A stretch of DNA of 42,475 bases from JAGZHZ01 sp965150505 (GCA_965150505.1 CBCTVZ010000005.1:1-42475), one strand, 5' to 3'; shown: positions 24,780 through 33,140, numbered from the stretch's first letter. The notes: generated by a model not told the origin, from the sequence alone. Numbers and translations are program-made.

Positions 24780-25631
24780 TTATCTTTCTACTTCCATCTT
24801 AGATGTCATGCAGTAACCCTGAGCTTCGATCTGCTCGCCATATTCTTCACTCATCATAAAGTCCAGAAATGCCTGTACTGTTTCATTTGGCTCACCCTTT
24901 GTGTACATATGCTCATATCCCCATACTGGATATGTTCCATTGTATGTATTTTCCATTGTAGGTTCTACACCGTCGATTGCAACTGTACTTACGGTATCAT
25001 TTTCCAGAAGATATGGAAGTGCAACGTATCCGATCGCGCCCTCATTGTCTGCAACGCTCTGAAGCAGTGTGCCAGAATCATCTGTCTCTAAAGAACCTCC
25101 AGATAATTCTTCATTTCCATCCAGTGCATATTCTTTAAACAAAGCGCGTGTTCCTGATGTCTGAGGACGTGAAATCAAAATGATTTCTTCATCTGGACCG
25201 CCAACTTCACTCCAGTTTGTGATCTCGCCTGTAAAAATATCAATCAACTGATCTTTTGTCAGGCTTGTCACGCTCTCTCCAACTTCTTTGTTTACAATCG
25301 TAGCCATTGTGACAACACAAACTTTATGATCGACTAACTCAGCCGCTGCATCTGCTTCCAACTTTGTCTCAGCTGCCACATCAGAATTTCCAATATCAAC
25401 AGAACCGTCTGATACCTGTTTTAAACCTGTGCCTGATCCGCCGCCATTTAAGGTAATTGATACATCCGGATGAAGCTCTTTAAACGCATCTGCTGCATTC
25501 TGAGCCAAAGGCAGTAATGCGGAAGATCCTGATCCTGTGATACTTCCTGAAAGTTCCTCTGCGTTTACTACTCCTGTCATTCCTACCAGCATCGCTCCTG
25601 CTAATCCTAATGCTAACGCTTTTTTCATCAT
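24780..25631 (-). CDS. pstS: Periplasmic-type phosphate-binding protein PstS
   Basis: Captures phosphate outside the membrane and hands it to PstCA. It has 283 residues: signal peptide 1-24 (cleavage after VNA), then phosphate-binding loops ITGSGSSALLPLA, LNGGGSGTGLKQ, and SRPQTSGTRALF, and DVAAETKLE-type SNSDR-like loop (VDIGNSDVAAE). There is no cysteine at the signal-peptide end, so no lipid anchor is predicted, unlike most Gram-positive PstS. AAGGAG precedes the ATG. It is first in the operon, under PHO-like repeats. Confidence 0.96.
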   Translation of the reverse strand: MMKKALALGLAGAMLVGMTGVVNAEELSGSITGSGSSALLPLAQNAADAFKELHPDVSITLNGGGSGTGLKQVSDGSVDIGNSDVAAETKLEADAAAELVDHKVCVVTMATIVNKEVGESVTSLTKDQLIDIFTGEITNWSEVGGPDEEIILISRPQTSGTRALFKEYALDGNEELSGGSLETDDSGTLLQSVADNEGAIGYVALPYLLENDTVSTVAIDGVEPTMENTYNGTYPVWGYEHMYTKGEPNETVQAFLDFMMSEEYGEQIEAQGYCMTSKMEVER

Positions 25632-25711
25632 ATCAATTTCTCCTTTTTTCTATGAAATGTTTTTTCTTTCTTGCTTTGTTTTCTTTTCTACTTGTTTGCT
25701 TTACATCTCCT

Positions 25712-25796
25712 ATCTTACATAAGCCATGTAAAATGAAAAATCTGTCTTCTGTAAAATCTGCGTAAAATAAATGCGGATTTTTTTGAAATGTAAAAT
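25712..25796 (-). promoter_or_regulatory. pst promoter with PHO-box-like direct repeats
   Basis: Minus strand: four copies of ATTTTACA or ATTTTACG at 25789-25796, 25761-25768, 25750-25757 and 25727-25734, followed by a -10 TAAGAT (25712-25717). The middle two are 11 bp apart and the next is 23 bp on, close to one and two helical turns. PhoP sites in Bacillus are TT(A/T/C)ACA repeats at 11-bp spacing and lie over the -20 to -60 region, which fits. Binding is inferred. Confidence 0.75.
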
Positions 25797-25824
25797 CATT
25801 TCTAAGCCCATTCCAAAATGCTTC

Positions 25825-25853
25825 TTGAATTGAAAGACAGGAAATGATATGAT
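25825..25853 (+). promoter_or_regulatory. Promoter of the radical SAM gene
   Basis: Plus strand: -35 TTGAAT (25825-25830), 17-bp spacer, extended -10 TGA-TATGAT (25848-25853). Start expected near 25860, leaving about 33 bases of leader. It diverges from pstS; the outermost PHO-like repeat is about 30 bp upstream of its -35, so shared control is possible. Confidence 0.7.
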
Positions 25854-25892
25854 GACTTTAAATAATTTACAGTAAAAAAGGTGAAATCAGCC

Positions 25893-26849
25893 ATGATAAA
25901 AAATGAGATCAAATCAAATATTCCCATGCGCTGGGGTGAAAAACCGTATCATTCACTTGATTACGAGTTAAAAAGACAATTTGGCGAGAAGGTTTATAAA
26001 CTTGCTCTTAACGGAGGCATGACTTGCCCGAACAGAGATGGAAAAGTTGGAACGAGGGGCTGTATTTTCTGCAGTCAGGGCGGTTCCGGCGATTTTGCCG
26101 CAAGCGCTTCTCTTTCTATATCAGATCAGATTGACCTTGAGGAACGTCTTCTGCTCACAAAACGACCTGTCAAAAAATACATTGCTTATTTTCAGGCTTA
26201 CACAAATACATACGGAGAACTTTCTTATCTGCGTAAAATTTTTACAGAAGCAATCAACCGTCCTGAAATTGCAGCTTTGTCTATTGCCACTCGTCCTGAT
26301 TGCCTTTCGGAAGAAATCTTAGATCTTTTAGAAGAATTAAATGAACAAAAACCTGTCTGGATAGAACTTGGACTCCAAACCATTCACGAAAAGACTGCAA
26401 AATTTATCCGAAGAGGATATCCTCTCTCCTGTTTTGAGGAGGCTGTCCACAATCTTCATCTTCGCCGTCTTACCGTCATTGTCCATGTCATTTTAGGACT
26501 TCCAGGTGAAACAAAAAGCGAGATGATTCAGACAGTTTCCTATCTGAATCATCAGCCAATTCAGGGGATCAAACTCCAGCTTCTTCATATTTTGAAGCAG
26601 ACTGATCTCGCTGATTATTATGAGGCGCACCCATTTCATGTGCTTGAAATGGATGAATACGTCTCTCTTATCATAGATTGTCTGGAAATCCTCTCACCTG
26701 ATATCACAGTTCACCGCCTGACAGGTGACGGTCCAAAAGATCTTTTGATCGCTCCGCTTTGGAGTACAAAAAAACGTTCTGTGCTGAATGCTATTCATCA
26801 AGAACTAAAGAATCGTCATACCTGGCAAGGACGAAATTTTTCAAAATAA
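25893..26849 (+). CDS. Radical SAM protein, YtqA/YhcC family
   Basis: About 318 residues of the TIGR01212-type radical SAM family. The N-terminal block ALNGGMTCPNRDGKV is followed by GTRGCIFCSQGGSGDF, giving the cluster Cys set C...C-x-x-C with the Gly-rich SAM motif nearby; later IVHVILGLPGETKSEM and KLQLLHIL are typical. Some relatives are thought to act on tRNA or peptides, but the substrate is not established. A GTG at 25881 is possible; ATG 25893 has AAGGTG nine bases before and is preferred. It is followed 13 bases on by the DUF4364 gene, likely one transcript. Confidence 0.9.
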   Translation: MIKNEIKSNIPMRWGEKPYHSLDYELKRQFGEKVYKLALNGGMTCPNRDGKVGTRGCIFCSQGGSGDFAASASLSISDQIDLEERLLLTKRPVKKYIAYFQAYTNTYGELSYLRKIFTEAINRPEIAALSIATRPDCLSEEILDLLEELNEQKPVWIELGLQTIHEKTAKFIRRGYPLSCFEEAVHNLHLRRLTVIVHVILGLPGETKSEMIQTVSYLNHQPIQGIKLQLLHILKQTDLADYYEAHPFHVLEMDEYVSLIIDCLEILSPDITVHRLTGDGPKDLLIAPLWSTKKRSVLNAIHQELKNRHTWQGRNFSK

Positions 26850-26862
26850 AGGAGGCATTTTA

Positions 26863-27375
26863 ATGTCAGAACCATTAACTTTATACAAGCTCATTGTACT
26901 GTATATGCTGACAAGAGTGAATTTTCCTCTCACGAATTCTCAAATTTCCAATTTCGTGCTGGATGCCGGATATACTACTTATTTTACTCTGCAGCAGACC
27001 TTTTCAGAATTGATCGAATCAAATCTGATTCGTTCAGAAACGATTAGAAACAGCTCTTATTACTATATTACAGATGCCGGAAAAGAAACCCTTGGTTACT
27101 TTGAGCATATGATTTCAAAATCTATTCAAAAAGATATTGACGATTACCTAAAAAAACATCGTCTGGAACTGCGCGATGAAGTCTCTGTGACCTCTGATTT
27201 TTATAGGACAACAAATGGAGATTATGCCATTGAATGTAAGGTGTTAGAACGCAATTCCAGCCTGATTGAACTGACACTCACTGTTCCTGACAAAGAGCAA
27301 GCCTCTTCCATGTGTGCAAACTGGAAAGAACGATGTCAGGAGATCTATGCAAATCTGATGAAAGAATTGATGTGA
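26863..27375 (+). CDS. DUF4364-type winged-helix protein
   Basis: A 170-residue cytoplasmic protein. Residues 5-85 look like a winged helix (LYKLIVLYMLTRVNFPLTNSQIS, FTLQQTFSELIESNLIRSE, SSYYYITDAGKETL), resembling PadR/MarR-like folds; 90-170 is a mixed domain ending in helices. It matches the DUF4364 family of Clostridia in pattern and length. It starts at ATG behind GGAGG and follows the radical SAM gene. It may be a transcription regulator, but no target is visible. Confidence 0.85.
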   Translation: MSEPLTLYKLIVLYMLTRVNFPLTNSQISNFVLDAGYTTYFTLQQTFSELIESNLIRSETIRNSSYYYITDAGKETLGYFEHMISKSIQKDIDDYLKKHRLELRDEVSVTSDFYRTTNGDYAIECKVLERNSSLIELTLTVPDKEQASSMCANWKERCQEIYANLMKELM

Positions 27376-27392
27376 TCCTTTTCATTAAACTC

Positions 27393-27433
27393 AAAAAAGC
27401 ATGAACGGTATAAAATACTGTCCATGCTTTTTT
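27393..27433. terminator. Bidirectional terminator between the DUF4364 gene and rarA
   Basis: Arms AAAAAAGCATG (27393-27403) and CATGCTTTTTT (27423-27433) with an inner stem ACGGTAT/ATACTGT. Poly-T lies on both strands, so it serves the convergent rarA gene as well. Confidence 0.88.
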
Positions 27434-27446
27434 ATTCTTCATTTTT

Positions 27447-28763
27447 TTATTCTTCATGAATCCAATCCAAATATCGTTTAATCTGTCTTTCATATCCATT
27501 CTCAGATGGTTCATAAAATTTCTGATCGCCTAATTCTTCCGGCAGATATCTCTGCTTTGAAAAATGTTTTGGACAGTCATGCGCATATTCATATCCGATT
27601 CCGCGTCCTAAACTCTTCGCCCCAGTGTAGTGATAATCTCTCAGATGAGATGGCACGGTTGTCTTTTTTTCCTTTACGGATTTCATTGCCTCATACACTG
27701 CATTCGTAGCAGAATTGCTTTTTGGCGCAGTCGCAATATAAAGCGCTGCCTGAGATAAAATCAGCTGCGCTTCTGGCATTCCCACTCGTTCTACTGCTGT
27801 TGCTGCCGCCACTGCCACCTGAAGCGCCATCGGATCTGCATTTCCCACATCCTCTGAAGCGCAGATCAAAATTCTTCTGGCAATAAATTCTATGCTTTCC
27901 CCTGCATACAGCATCTTGGCAAGATAGTAAACAGCGGCATCTGGATCAGATCCGCGCATACTTTTAATAAATGCCGAGATAATATCATAATGGTTATCGC
28001 CATTTTTATCATAGCTCACAACTCGTTTTTGAATACATTCTGAAATAACATCCGTTGTGAGATAGATTTTTCCATCTGCGCTTCTCTCTGTCGTCAATAC
28101 GCCAAGCTCCACTGCGTTTAAAGCGATTCTGGCATCTCCACCTGAAAGGTCAGCAAGAATTTCTTCTGTTTCCGGTAAGATTTCTGCGCGATATGCTCCC
28201 ATTCCACGTTCTTTATCATAGACGGCCCTGTGAATCAATTTTTTCACATCTTCCTTTTCCAATGGCTTCAATTCAAAGATCACAGATCTGGAAATCAAAG
28301 CGCTGTTCACCTCAAAATAAGGATTTTCTGTCGTAGCGCCAATTAAAGTAATCGTCGCATCTTCCACAAATGGAAGGAGATAATCTTGCTGTCCCTTATT
28401 GAATCTATGAATCTCATCTACAAATAAGATAGTTTTTTTCCCATACATTCCCCTGTCTTCTTTTGCTTTTTTAACTACCTCTTCCATATCTTTTTTTCCG
28501 GCAACCGTCGCATTAATCTGCACAAACTCTGCGCTTGTTGTGTTTGCAATCACCTTTGCAAGCGTTGTCTTTCCTGTGCCTGGAGGTCCGTAAAAAATAA
28601 TTGAACTCAATTTATCTGCTTTGATTGCTCGGTAAAGCAGCTTTCCTTTCCCGATAATATGCTCCTGCCCAACCACTTCCTCCAATGTTCTTGGACGAAT
28701 GCGGGAGGCAAGCGGAGATTCTGTCTCCATATTTTTACTTCTTGCGTATTCAAATAAATCCAT
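27447..28763 (-). CDS. rarA: Replication-associated recombination ATPase RarA (MgsA)
   Basis: RarA is a clamp-loader-like AAA+ ATPase that acts at stalled replication forks. About 438 residues: LASRIRPRTLEEVVGQEHI, Walker A GPPGTGKTTLA, Walker B LFVDEIHRFNKGQQD, sensor 1 GATTENPYFEVNSALISR, and the C-terminal tetramerisation part (SDPDAAVYYLAKML, VPSHLRDYHY). The frame opens at 28787, but ATG 28763 has GAGGA at proper spacing and gives MDLFEYARSKN. It lies just downstream of the deacetylase gene on the same strand. Confidence 0.96.
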   Translation of the reverse strand: MDLFEYARSKNMETESPLASRIRPRTLEEVVGQEHIIGKGKLLYRAIKADKLSSIIFYGPPGTGKTTLAKVIANTTSAEFVQINATVAGKKDMEEVVKKAKEDRGMYGKKTILFVDEIHRFNKGQQDYLLPFVEDATITLIGATTENPYFEVNSALISRSVIFELKPLEKEDVKKLIHRAVYDKERGMGAYRAEILPETEEILADLSGGDARIALNAVELGVLTTERSADGKIYLTTDVISECIQKRVVSYDKNGDNHYDIISAFIKSMRGSDPDAAVYYLAKMLYAGESIEFIARRILICASEDVGNADPMALQVAVAAATAVERVGMPEAQLILSQAALYIATAPKSNSATNAVYEAMKSVKEKKTTVPSHLRDYHYTGAKSLGRGIGYEYAHDCPKHFSKQRYLPEELGDQKFYEPSENGYERQIKRYLDWIHEE

Positions 28764-28790
28764 ATCGATCCTCTTCTTCATTTTCATTCT

Positions 28791-29495
28791 TTAATCTAAG
28801 ATCACTTCATCCACTGTCACAAATTCAAACCCTTCTGCCTGAAGCTGGTCAATAATCTCAAAGGCGGCTTCCACAGAAGAGGCATAACAGTCATGCAATA
28901 AAATAATATCATCTTCTTTTGCTTCCGTCACCACTTTATTTACTACCTGCGAGACATTTTGCGTCGTCCAATCCAACGGATCAATCGTCCACATCACAGA
29001 AATAATGGCGATTCCACAGTCTAAATGTTCATCCCACTCGCCAAACGGCGGTCGGATATAGCACGTTGTCTCTCCCGTAATTTTTTTTACAAGATCGCTC
29101 GTCTTTTTCATCTCTTCACACGCTTGCAAATCAGGTAAATCATTTATTTTTACATGATTATATGTATGATTTCCTACGATATTTCCCTGTTCTGCCATCT
29201 GTTTTACAATCTCCTCATTTCCTTCGATATTTTTTCCAATCAGAAAAAACGTTGCCTTGACTCCCCTCTTTTGAAGGCCTTCCAAAAGCATCGGCGTATA
29301 GACAGGGTGAGGTCCGTCGTCAAAAGTCAGCGCTATTTTAGGCTTGATTCCATCGTCTGTTTTACTTTCCATCTTTTGAGATACGTCTACCCATTTTTCC
29401 CCTTCTCTCATCCAAACAGCCTGCATTCCAAAAATTGCCAGAAGTAAAAAAGTGTTCACTACCGTCAGAGTTTTGCGAATCTTTCTATTTTTCAT
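28791..29495 (-). CDS. Membrane-anchored polysaccharide deacetylase (NodB fold)
   Basis: A 234-residue carbohydrate esterase family 4 protein with one N-terminal helix (about 10-28), so it is anchored with the enzyme outside. All NodB motifs are seen: TFDDGP with Asp59 as base and Asp60 as metal ligand, His110 and His114 (GNHTYNH), RPPFGEW (Arg148), DPLDW and LLHD (His201). It would remove N-acetyl groups from peptidoglycan or another wall glycan; the substrate is not set by sequence. AGGAG precedes the ATG, and a perfect 11-bp hairpin abuts that site. Confidence 0.92.
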   Translation of the reverse strand: MKNRKIRKTLTVVNTFLLLAIFGMQAVWMREGEKWVDVSQKMESKTDDGIKPKIALTFDDGPHPVYTPMLLEGLQKRGVKATFFLIGKNIEGNEEIVKQMAEQGNIVGNHTYNHVKINDLPDLQACEEMKKTSDLVKKITGETTCYIRPPFGEWDEHLDCGIAIISVMWTIDPLDWTTQNVSQVVNKVVTEAKEDDIILLHDCYASSVEAAFEIIDQLQAEGFEFVTVDEVILD

Positions 29496-29509
29496 AATTA
29501 AAATCTCCT

Positions 29510-29546
29510 CTTTTTGTATCCCAAAACAGATCTGTGATACAAAAAG
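29510..29546 (-). promoter_or_regulatory. 11-bp hairpin abutting the ribosome site of the deacetylase gene
   Basis: Arms CTTTTTGTATC and GATACAAAAAG (plus strand 29510-29520 and 29536-29546) pair perfectly; the loop itself holds the palindrome ACAGATCTGT. In the minus-strand transcript the 3' arm ends immediately before GAGGAG. It could hinder ribosome access or stabilise the mRNA. Confidence 0.55.
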
Positions 29547-29581
29547 CTGAAAACCATTCTTTCATTGAAATGTATATGAAA

Positions 29582-29625
29582 AGAAAGCAGTCCCCATGCC
29601 ATTTTTCGGCTGTGAACTGCTTTCT
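29582..29625 (-). terminator. Terminator after the 131-aa membrane protein gene
   Basis: Perfect 10-bp stem AGAAAGCAGT/ACTGCTTTCT with an inner GCC/GGC pairing; TTTTC follows on the minus strand. The 195-base gap 29496-29690 holds this hairpin and the deacetylase leader only; a 68-codon frame across it is not credible. Confidence 0.75.
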
Positions 29626-29690
29626 GTCACAATTTCTTATTTGATTCTTCTTTTTGAGTATCTTTTTCGCTTCTTGTCTGCGAATCTCCA

Positions 29691-30086
29691 CTACTTCAAA
29701 AACTGTTCTTTATATTTTCTCTTTAAACAGATGCACACTACATAGATCACTGCTCCGACTAATCCTTTATTAGAGGAGGCATTTCCCAGCAGACAAATAA
29801 ACATTGCCAGACCTGCATATCCGATTGCATCCGTCACAATATATTTTGCGTATGCCATTTTTCGCTCGTTTGTAAAATTTTCAAACTCTTTTAGCAGAAT
29901 CGGCTCTATTACATCCAGCAAAATCCAGTAAAAAACTAAAAATGCTATGATAATCACATTAAAAACTGTCCCCGTCAGTTTTTGATTTTTGGAAGCTATA
30001 AACAGAAATACGGCAATAACTCCCACTAAAACCAAAGAAATCACTGAGATGAAATTTTGAATCTTCCTGCGTTTTTCTTCGCTCAT
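29691..30086 (-). CDS. Four-helix membrane protein of unknown function
   Basis: A 131-residue protein with hydrophobic segments near 13-31, 40-60, 84-102 and 107-123 and charged ends (MSEEKRRK, LKRKYKEQFLK). I do not recognise the family. It starts at ATG 30086 with GAAGGG close upstream, has a near-consensus promoter and its own terminator, so it is a single-gene unit. Confidence 0.82.
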   Translation of the reverse strand: MSEEKRRKIQNFISVISLVLVGVIAVFLFIASKNQKLTGTVFNVIIIAFLVFYWILLDVIEPILLKEFENFTNERKMAYAKYIVTDAIGYAGLAMFICLLGNASSNKGLVGAVIYVVCICLKRKYKEQFLK

Positions 30087-30116
30087 ACCCTTCGTTCCCC
30101 TTCTTCATGATTTTTT

Positions 30117-30145
30117 ATTATACATGATTTTTATAGGATAGTCAA
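30117..30145 (-). promoter_or_regulatory. Promoter of the 131-aa membrane protein gene
   Basis: Minus strand: -35 TTGACT (30140-30145), 17-bp spacer, -10 TATAAT (30117-30122), with TG just before the -10 region. It stands between the DUF4250 stop and this gene, which argues that the gene is transcribed on its own. Confidence 0.8.
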
Positions 30146-30193
30146 ACTTCTGTTTTGTCGGCTTTTCCCGATAAAAAGGGGAGATGAGACGCA

Positions 30194-30367
30194 TTAAATA
30201 AACTGATTTACTTTCTCATCATATTCATAGTCAACGGTCTTTAACGTTTCCCGAATGGCATGTTCTTCCACACCGCACGCTTTGCAAAGTTCTGTCACAG
30301 AACTATATTTGTCTCGAAGCATCGTATTTACATAGCTTAATAGCATAATTGGATCTTTTGGTATCAT
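30194..30367 (-). CDS. DUF4250-family small protein
   Basis: A 57-residue protein (MIPKDPIMLLSYVNTMLRD, then SSVTELCKACGVEEHAIRETL) with the DUF4250 pattern: a short helical domain with a helix-turn-helix-like half. A GTG at 30382 would add five residues and overlap the clpB stop as GTGA; ATG 30367 matches the family start but has AGGAG rather far upstream, so the start is uncertain. It follows clpB closely and is probably co-transcribed. The function is unknown. Confidence 0.8.
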   Translation of the reverse strand: MIPKDPIMLLSYVNTMLRDKYSSVTELCKACGVEEHAIRETLKTVDYEYDEKVNQFI

Positions 30368-30378
30368 TTTGTTTTTCT

Positions 30379-32973
30379 TCACTCCTGATGTTTTTTTACC
30401 CGCGCTGCAAGCTGTCCATTTACAAGATCAATCACAATCGTATCCTCTGTCTCAACATCGCCCGAAAGAATCATTTTCGCAGTGAGCGTCTCCACATTCT
30501 TCTGCAGAAATCTTTTTAGAGGTCTTGCGCCATAGATCGGGTCATATCCTTCCTCTATGATATAGTCTTTTGCCTCATCCGTCAACTCCAGATAAATTTT
30601 CTGATCTTCCAGTCTCCTGTTCAGATCTTTTGTCATCAGCGCTACGATTGCTCCAATATTCTCTTTTGTCAGAGGTTTAAACATAATAATCTCGTCCAGA
30701 CGATTTAAAAATTCTGGTCTGAAATGACTGCGCAGATCTCCCATCACCATCTGTTCTGCTTCTGGTTTGATTGTGCCATCCTCTGCAATGCCCTCCAGCA
30801 GATAAGAAGATCCAATATTGGAAGTCATAATCAGAATCGTATTTTTAAAATCTACGGTTCTTCCCTGTGAGTCTGTGATACGCCCATCATCTAATACTTG
30901 GAGCAAAACATTAAATACGTCTGGATGTGCCTTTTCCACTTCATCAAACAGAACGACTGAATACGGTTTTCTTCTGACTGCCTCTGTCAACTGTCCTCCT
31001 TCTTCATATCCTACATATCCTGGAGGCGCTCCGATCAGTCTGGACACAGAGTGTTTCTCCATATATTCACTCATGTCAATACGCACCATATTTTTCTCGT
31101 CATCAAACAGATTTTCTGCTAAAGCTTTTGCCAGTTCTGTCTTTCCTACACCGGTAGGTCCTAAAAACAGGAACGATCCGATTGGTTTTGTAGGATCTTT
31201 GATTCCAGCTTTTGATCTCAAAATTGCATCGGTTACTCTCGCCACGCCATCATCCTGACCAATGACTCTTTTATGCAGTTCTTCACCTAATGCTAAAATT
31301 TTACTCTTCTCTCCCTGTGTCAGTTTTGCCACTGGGATTCCTGTCCATCTTGAGATAATTCGTGCGATCTCGTCTTCTGTCACGCTCTCGTGGACAAGAC
31401 TTAAATCTTTATTTCTGACTTTTTCTTCCTCGATCTCAAGCTGCTGCTGCATCTTCGGCAGTTCGCCATACTGCAATTCTGCGGCACGATTCAAGTCATA
31501 AGCGCGCTGCGCTTTTTCAATCTCTTTATTGATATGTTCTATTTCTTCACGCAATGTCTGAAGTTTTTCAACACTTTCTTTCTCATTCAGCCACTGTGCC
31601 TTTCTTGCATTAAATTCATCTCGTAACTCTGCAAGCTCTTTTTGAAGATTTTCTAATCGCTCCTGACTTAATTTATCCGTCTCTTTCTTCAGAGCCGCCT
31701 CTTCAATTTCAAGCTGCATAATCTTTCTTTGCTGTTCATCCAACTCTGACGGAAGCGAATCTAACTCCGTCTTAATCAATGCGCACGCCTCATCCACCAA
31801 GTCAATCGCTTTATCTGGAAGAAAACGATCTGTGATATAACGGTTTGACAAGGTAGCCGCTGCAACAAGAGCGCTGTCTGTGATTTTGACTCCATGGAAT
31901 ACTTCATATCGCTCTTTTAAGCCACGGAGAATGGAAATCGTATCCTCCACCGTCGGTTCATCCACAAGAACCGGCTGGAAACGTCTCTCCAGCGCTGCAT
32001 CTTTTTCGATATACTGACGATATTCGTCGAGTGTTGTCGCGCCGATGCAGTGAAGCTCTCCTCTTGCCAGCATTGGTTTTAACATATTTCCGGCATCCAT
32101 TGCTCCGTCTGTTTTTCCAGCGCCTACAATCAGATGCAGTTCATCAATAAATAAGATGATTTTTCCTTCGCTTTTCTTTACTTCTTCCAATACGGCTTTT
32201 AAACGCTCTTCAAACTCGCCGCGGTATTTTGCGCCTGCCACAAGAGCTCCCATATCAAGTGAAAAGATCGTCTTATCTTTCAACCCTTCCGGAACATCTC
32301 CCCGCACGATACGCTGTGCCAATCCTTCTACTGCCGCCGTTTTTCCAACACCAGGTTCTCCGATTAAAACAGGATTATTCTTTGTCTTTCTCGATAAAAT
32401 TCGGATTACATTTCTGATCTCCGCATCTCGTCCAATGACAGGATCTAATTTTTGGTTTCTCGCTTTTTCTACAAGATCCTGACCGTATTTTTTCAGGCTG
32501 TCATACGTTGCTTCCGGATTGTCGCTTGTCACGCGCTGATTTCCTCTGACCGTTGAGAGCGCCTGCAAAAACCGTTCTCTTGTGATTCCATATTCTCTAA
32601 AAATTTCTTTTAATGCTGGGTTTGGATAACGCAGGAGCGCAAGAAATAAATGTTCCACAGAGACATATTCATCTCCCATCGCTTTTGCCTCATCCTCGGC
32701 GCTGACCAATACTTTATTTAAGTACTGTCCAATATAAACCTGTCCTCCTGATACTTTTACCCTCTTATTGACAGCTTCCTGCACTTTTTTGCAAAAATGT
32801 TCTTTGTCAATTTCCATTTTTTCTATTAATTTTAAAATCAGACTGTCTTCCTGATTTAACAGACAATATAATAAATGTTCTTGTTCAATCTCTTGATTGC
32901 CATACTCATACGCTGTTTTTTCCAAATCATTCACAGCCTGAAGTGATTTCTGTGTGAATTTGCTGATATTCAT
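30379..32973 (-). CDS. clpB: Disaggregase ClpB
   Basis: ClpB (Hsp100) rescues aggregated proteins together with DnaK. It has 864 residues: two N-terminal Clp repeats, first AAA+ module (GEPGVGKTAAVEGLAQR, IILFIDELHLIVGAG), the long coiled-coil M-domain (about 400-520) that defines ClpB against ClpC, second module (GPTGVGKTELAKALAE, DEVEKAHPDVF). The ClpP-contact LGF loop is absent, as expected. GGAGG precedes the ATG; a stable hairpin lies just before it. No CtsR or CIRCE element is visible at its promoter. Confidence 0.97.
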   Translation of the reverse strand: MNISKFTQKSLQAVNDLEKTAYEYGNQEIEQEHLLYCLLNQEDSLILKLIEKMEIDKEHFCKKVQEAVNKRVKVSGGQVYIGQYLNKVLVSAEDEAKAMGDEYVSVEHLFLALLRYPNPALKEIFREYGITRERFLQALSTVRGNQRVTSDNPEATYDSLKKYGQDLVEKARNQKLDPVIGRDAEIRNVIRILSRKTKNNPVLIGEPGVGKTAAVEGLAQRIVRGDVPEGLKDKTIFSLDMGALVAGAKYRGEFEERLKAVLEEVKKSEGKIILFIDELHLIVGAGKTDGAMDAGNMLKPMLARGELHCIGATTLDEYRQYIEKDAALERRFQPVLVDEPTVEDTISILRGLKERYEVFHGVKITDSALVAAATLSNRYITDRFLPDKAIDLVDEACALIKTELDSLPSELDEQQRKIMQLEIEEAALKKETDKLSQERLENLQKELAELRDEFNARKAQWLNEKESVEKLQTLREEIEHINKEIEKAQRAYDLNRAAELQYGELPKMQQQLEIEEEKVRNKDLSLVHESVTEDEIARIISRWTGIPVAKLTQGEKSKILALGEELHKRVIGQDDGVARVTDAILRSKAGIKDPTKPIGSFLFLGPTGVGKTELAKALAENLFDDEKNMVRIDMSEYMEKHSVSRLIGAPPGYVGYEEGGQLTEAVRRKPYSVVLFDEVEKAHPDVFNVLLQVLDDGRITDSQGRTVDFKNTILIMTSNIGSSYLLEGIAEDGTIKPEAEQMVMGDLRSHFRPEFLNRLDEIIMFKPLTKENIGAIVALMTKDLNRRLEDQKIYLELTDEAKDYIIEEGYDPIYGARPLKRFLQKNVETLTAKMILSGDVETEDTIVIDLVNGQLAARVKKHQE

Positions 32974-32989
32974 AAATATACCTCCATAA

Positions 32990-33010
32990 AGCAGATCTTT
33001 CCCATCTGCT
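32990..33010 (-). promoter_or_regulatory. Hairpin in the clpB leader, next to the ribosome site
   Basis: Perfect 7-bp stem AGCAGAT/ATCTGCT with a 7-base loop; its 3' arm ends 4 bases before GGAGG (32981-32985) in the mRNA. The predicted leader is about 60 bases. It could be a translation control element for a heat-shock gene, or simply a stabilising stem. Confidence 0.5.
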
Positions 33011-33039
33011 CAAGCTGTTGTTTTATTTGTTCTACAACT

Positions 33040-33067
33040 ACTATAACATACATTTTTTCTTTGTCAA
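33040..33067 (-). promoter_or_regulatory. Promoter of clpB
   Basis: Minus strand: consensus -35 TTGACA (33062-33067), 16-bp spacer, -10 TATAGT (33040-33045), start expected near 33033. It lies directly after the terminator of the acyltransferase gene. Confidence 0.75.
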
Positions 33068-33080
33068 GTCCTTTTTTAAC

Positions 33081-33123
33081 AAAAAAACTTGAAAGTATAT
33101 TTTCTATACTCTCAAGTTTTTTT
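33081..33123. terminator. Terminator after the acyltransferase gene
   Basis: Arms AAAAAAACTTG and CAAGTTTTTTT with further pairing toward the centre (AAAGTATA/TATACTCT with one G-U). T-run on the minus strand; follows the stop at 33141. Confidence 0.88.
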
Positions 33124-33140
33124 ATCATTTCTCTATCCTG

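Noticed and set aside
29485..29691. 68-codon minus-strand frame between the membrane protein and the deacetylase
   Set aside because: It runs through a perfect terminator hairpin and a leader hairpin, so the region is better explained as regulatory RNA structure.
32974..33070. CtsR or CIRCE heat-shock element at clpB
   Set aside because: No GGTCAAA direct repeat and no TTAGCACTC/GAGTGCTAA inverted repeat could be found in the promoter or leader.
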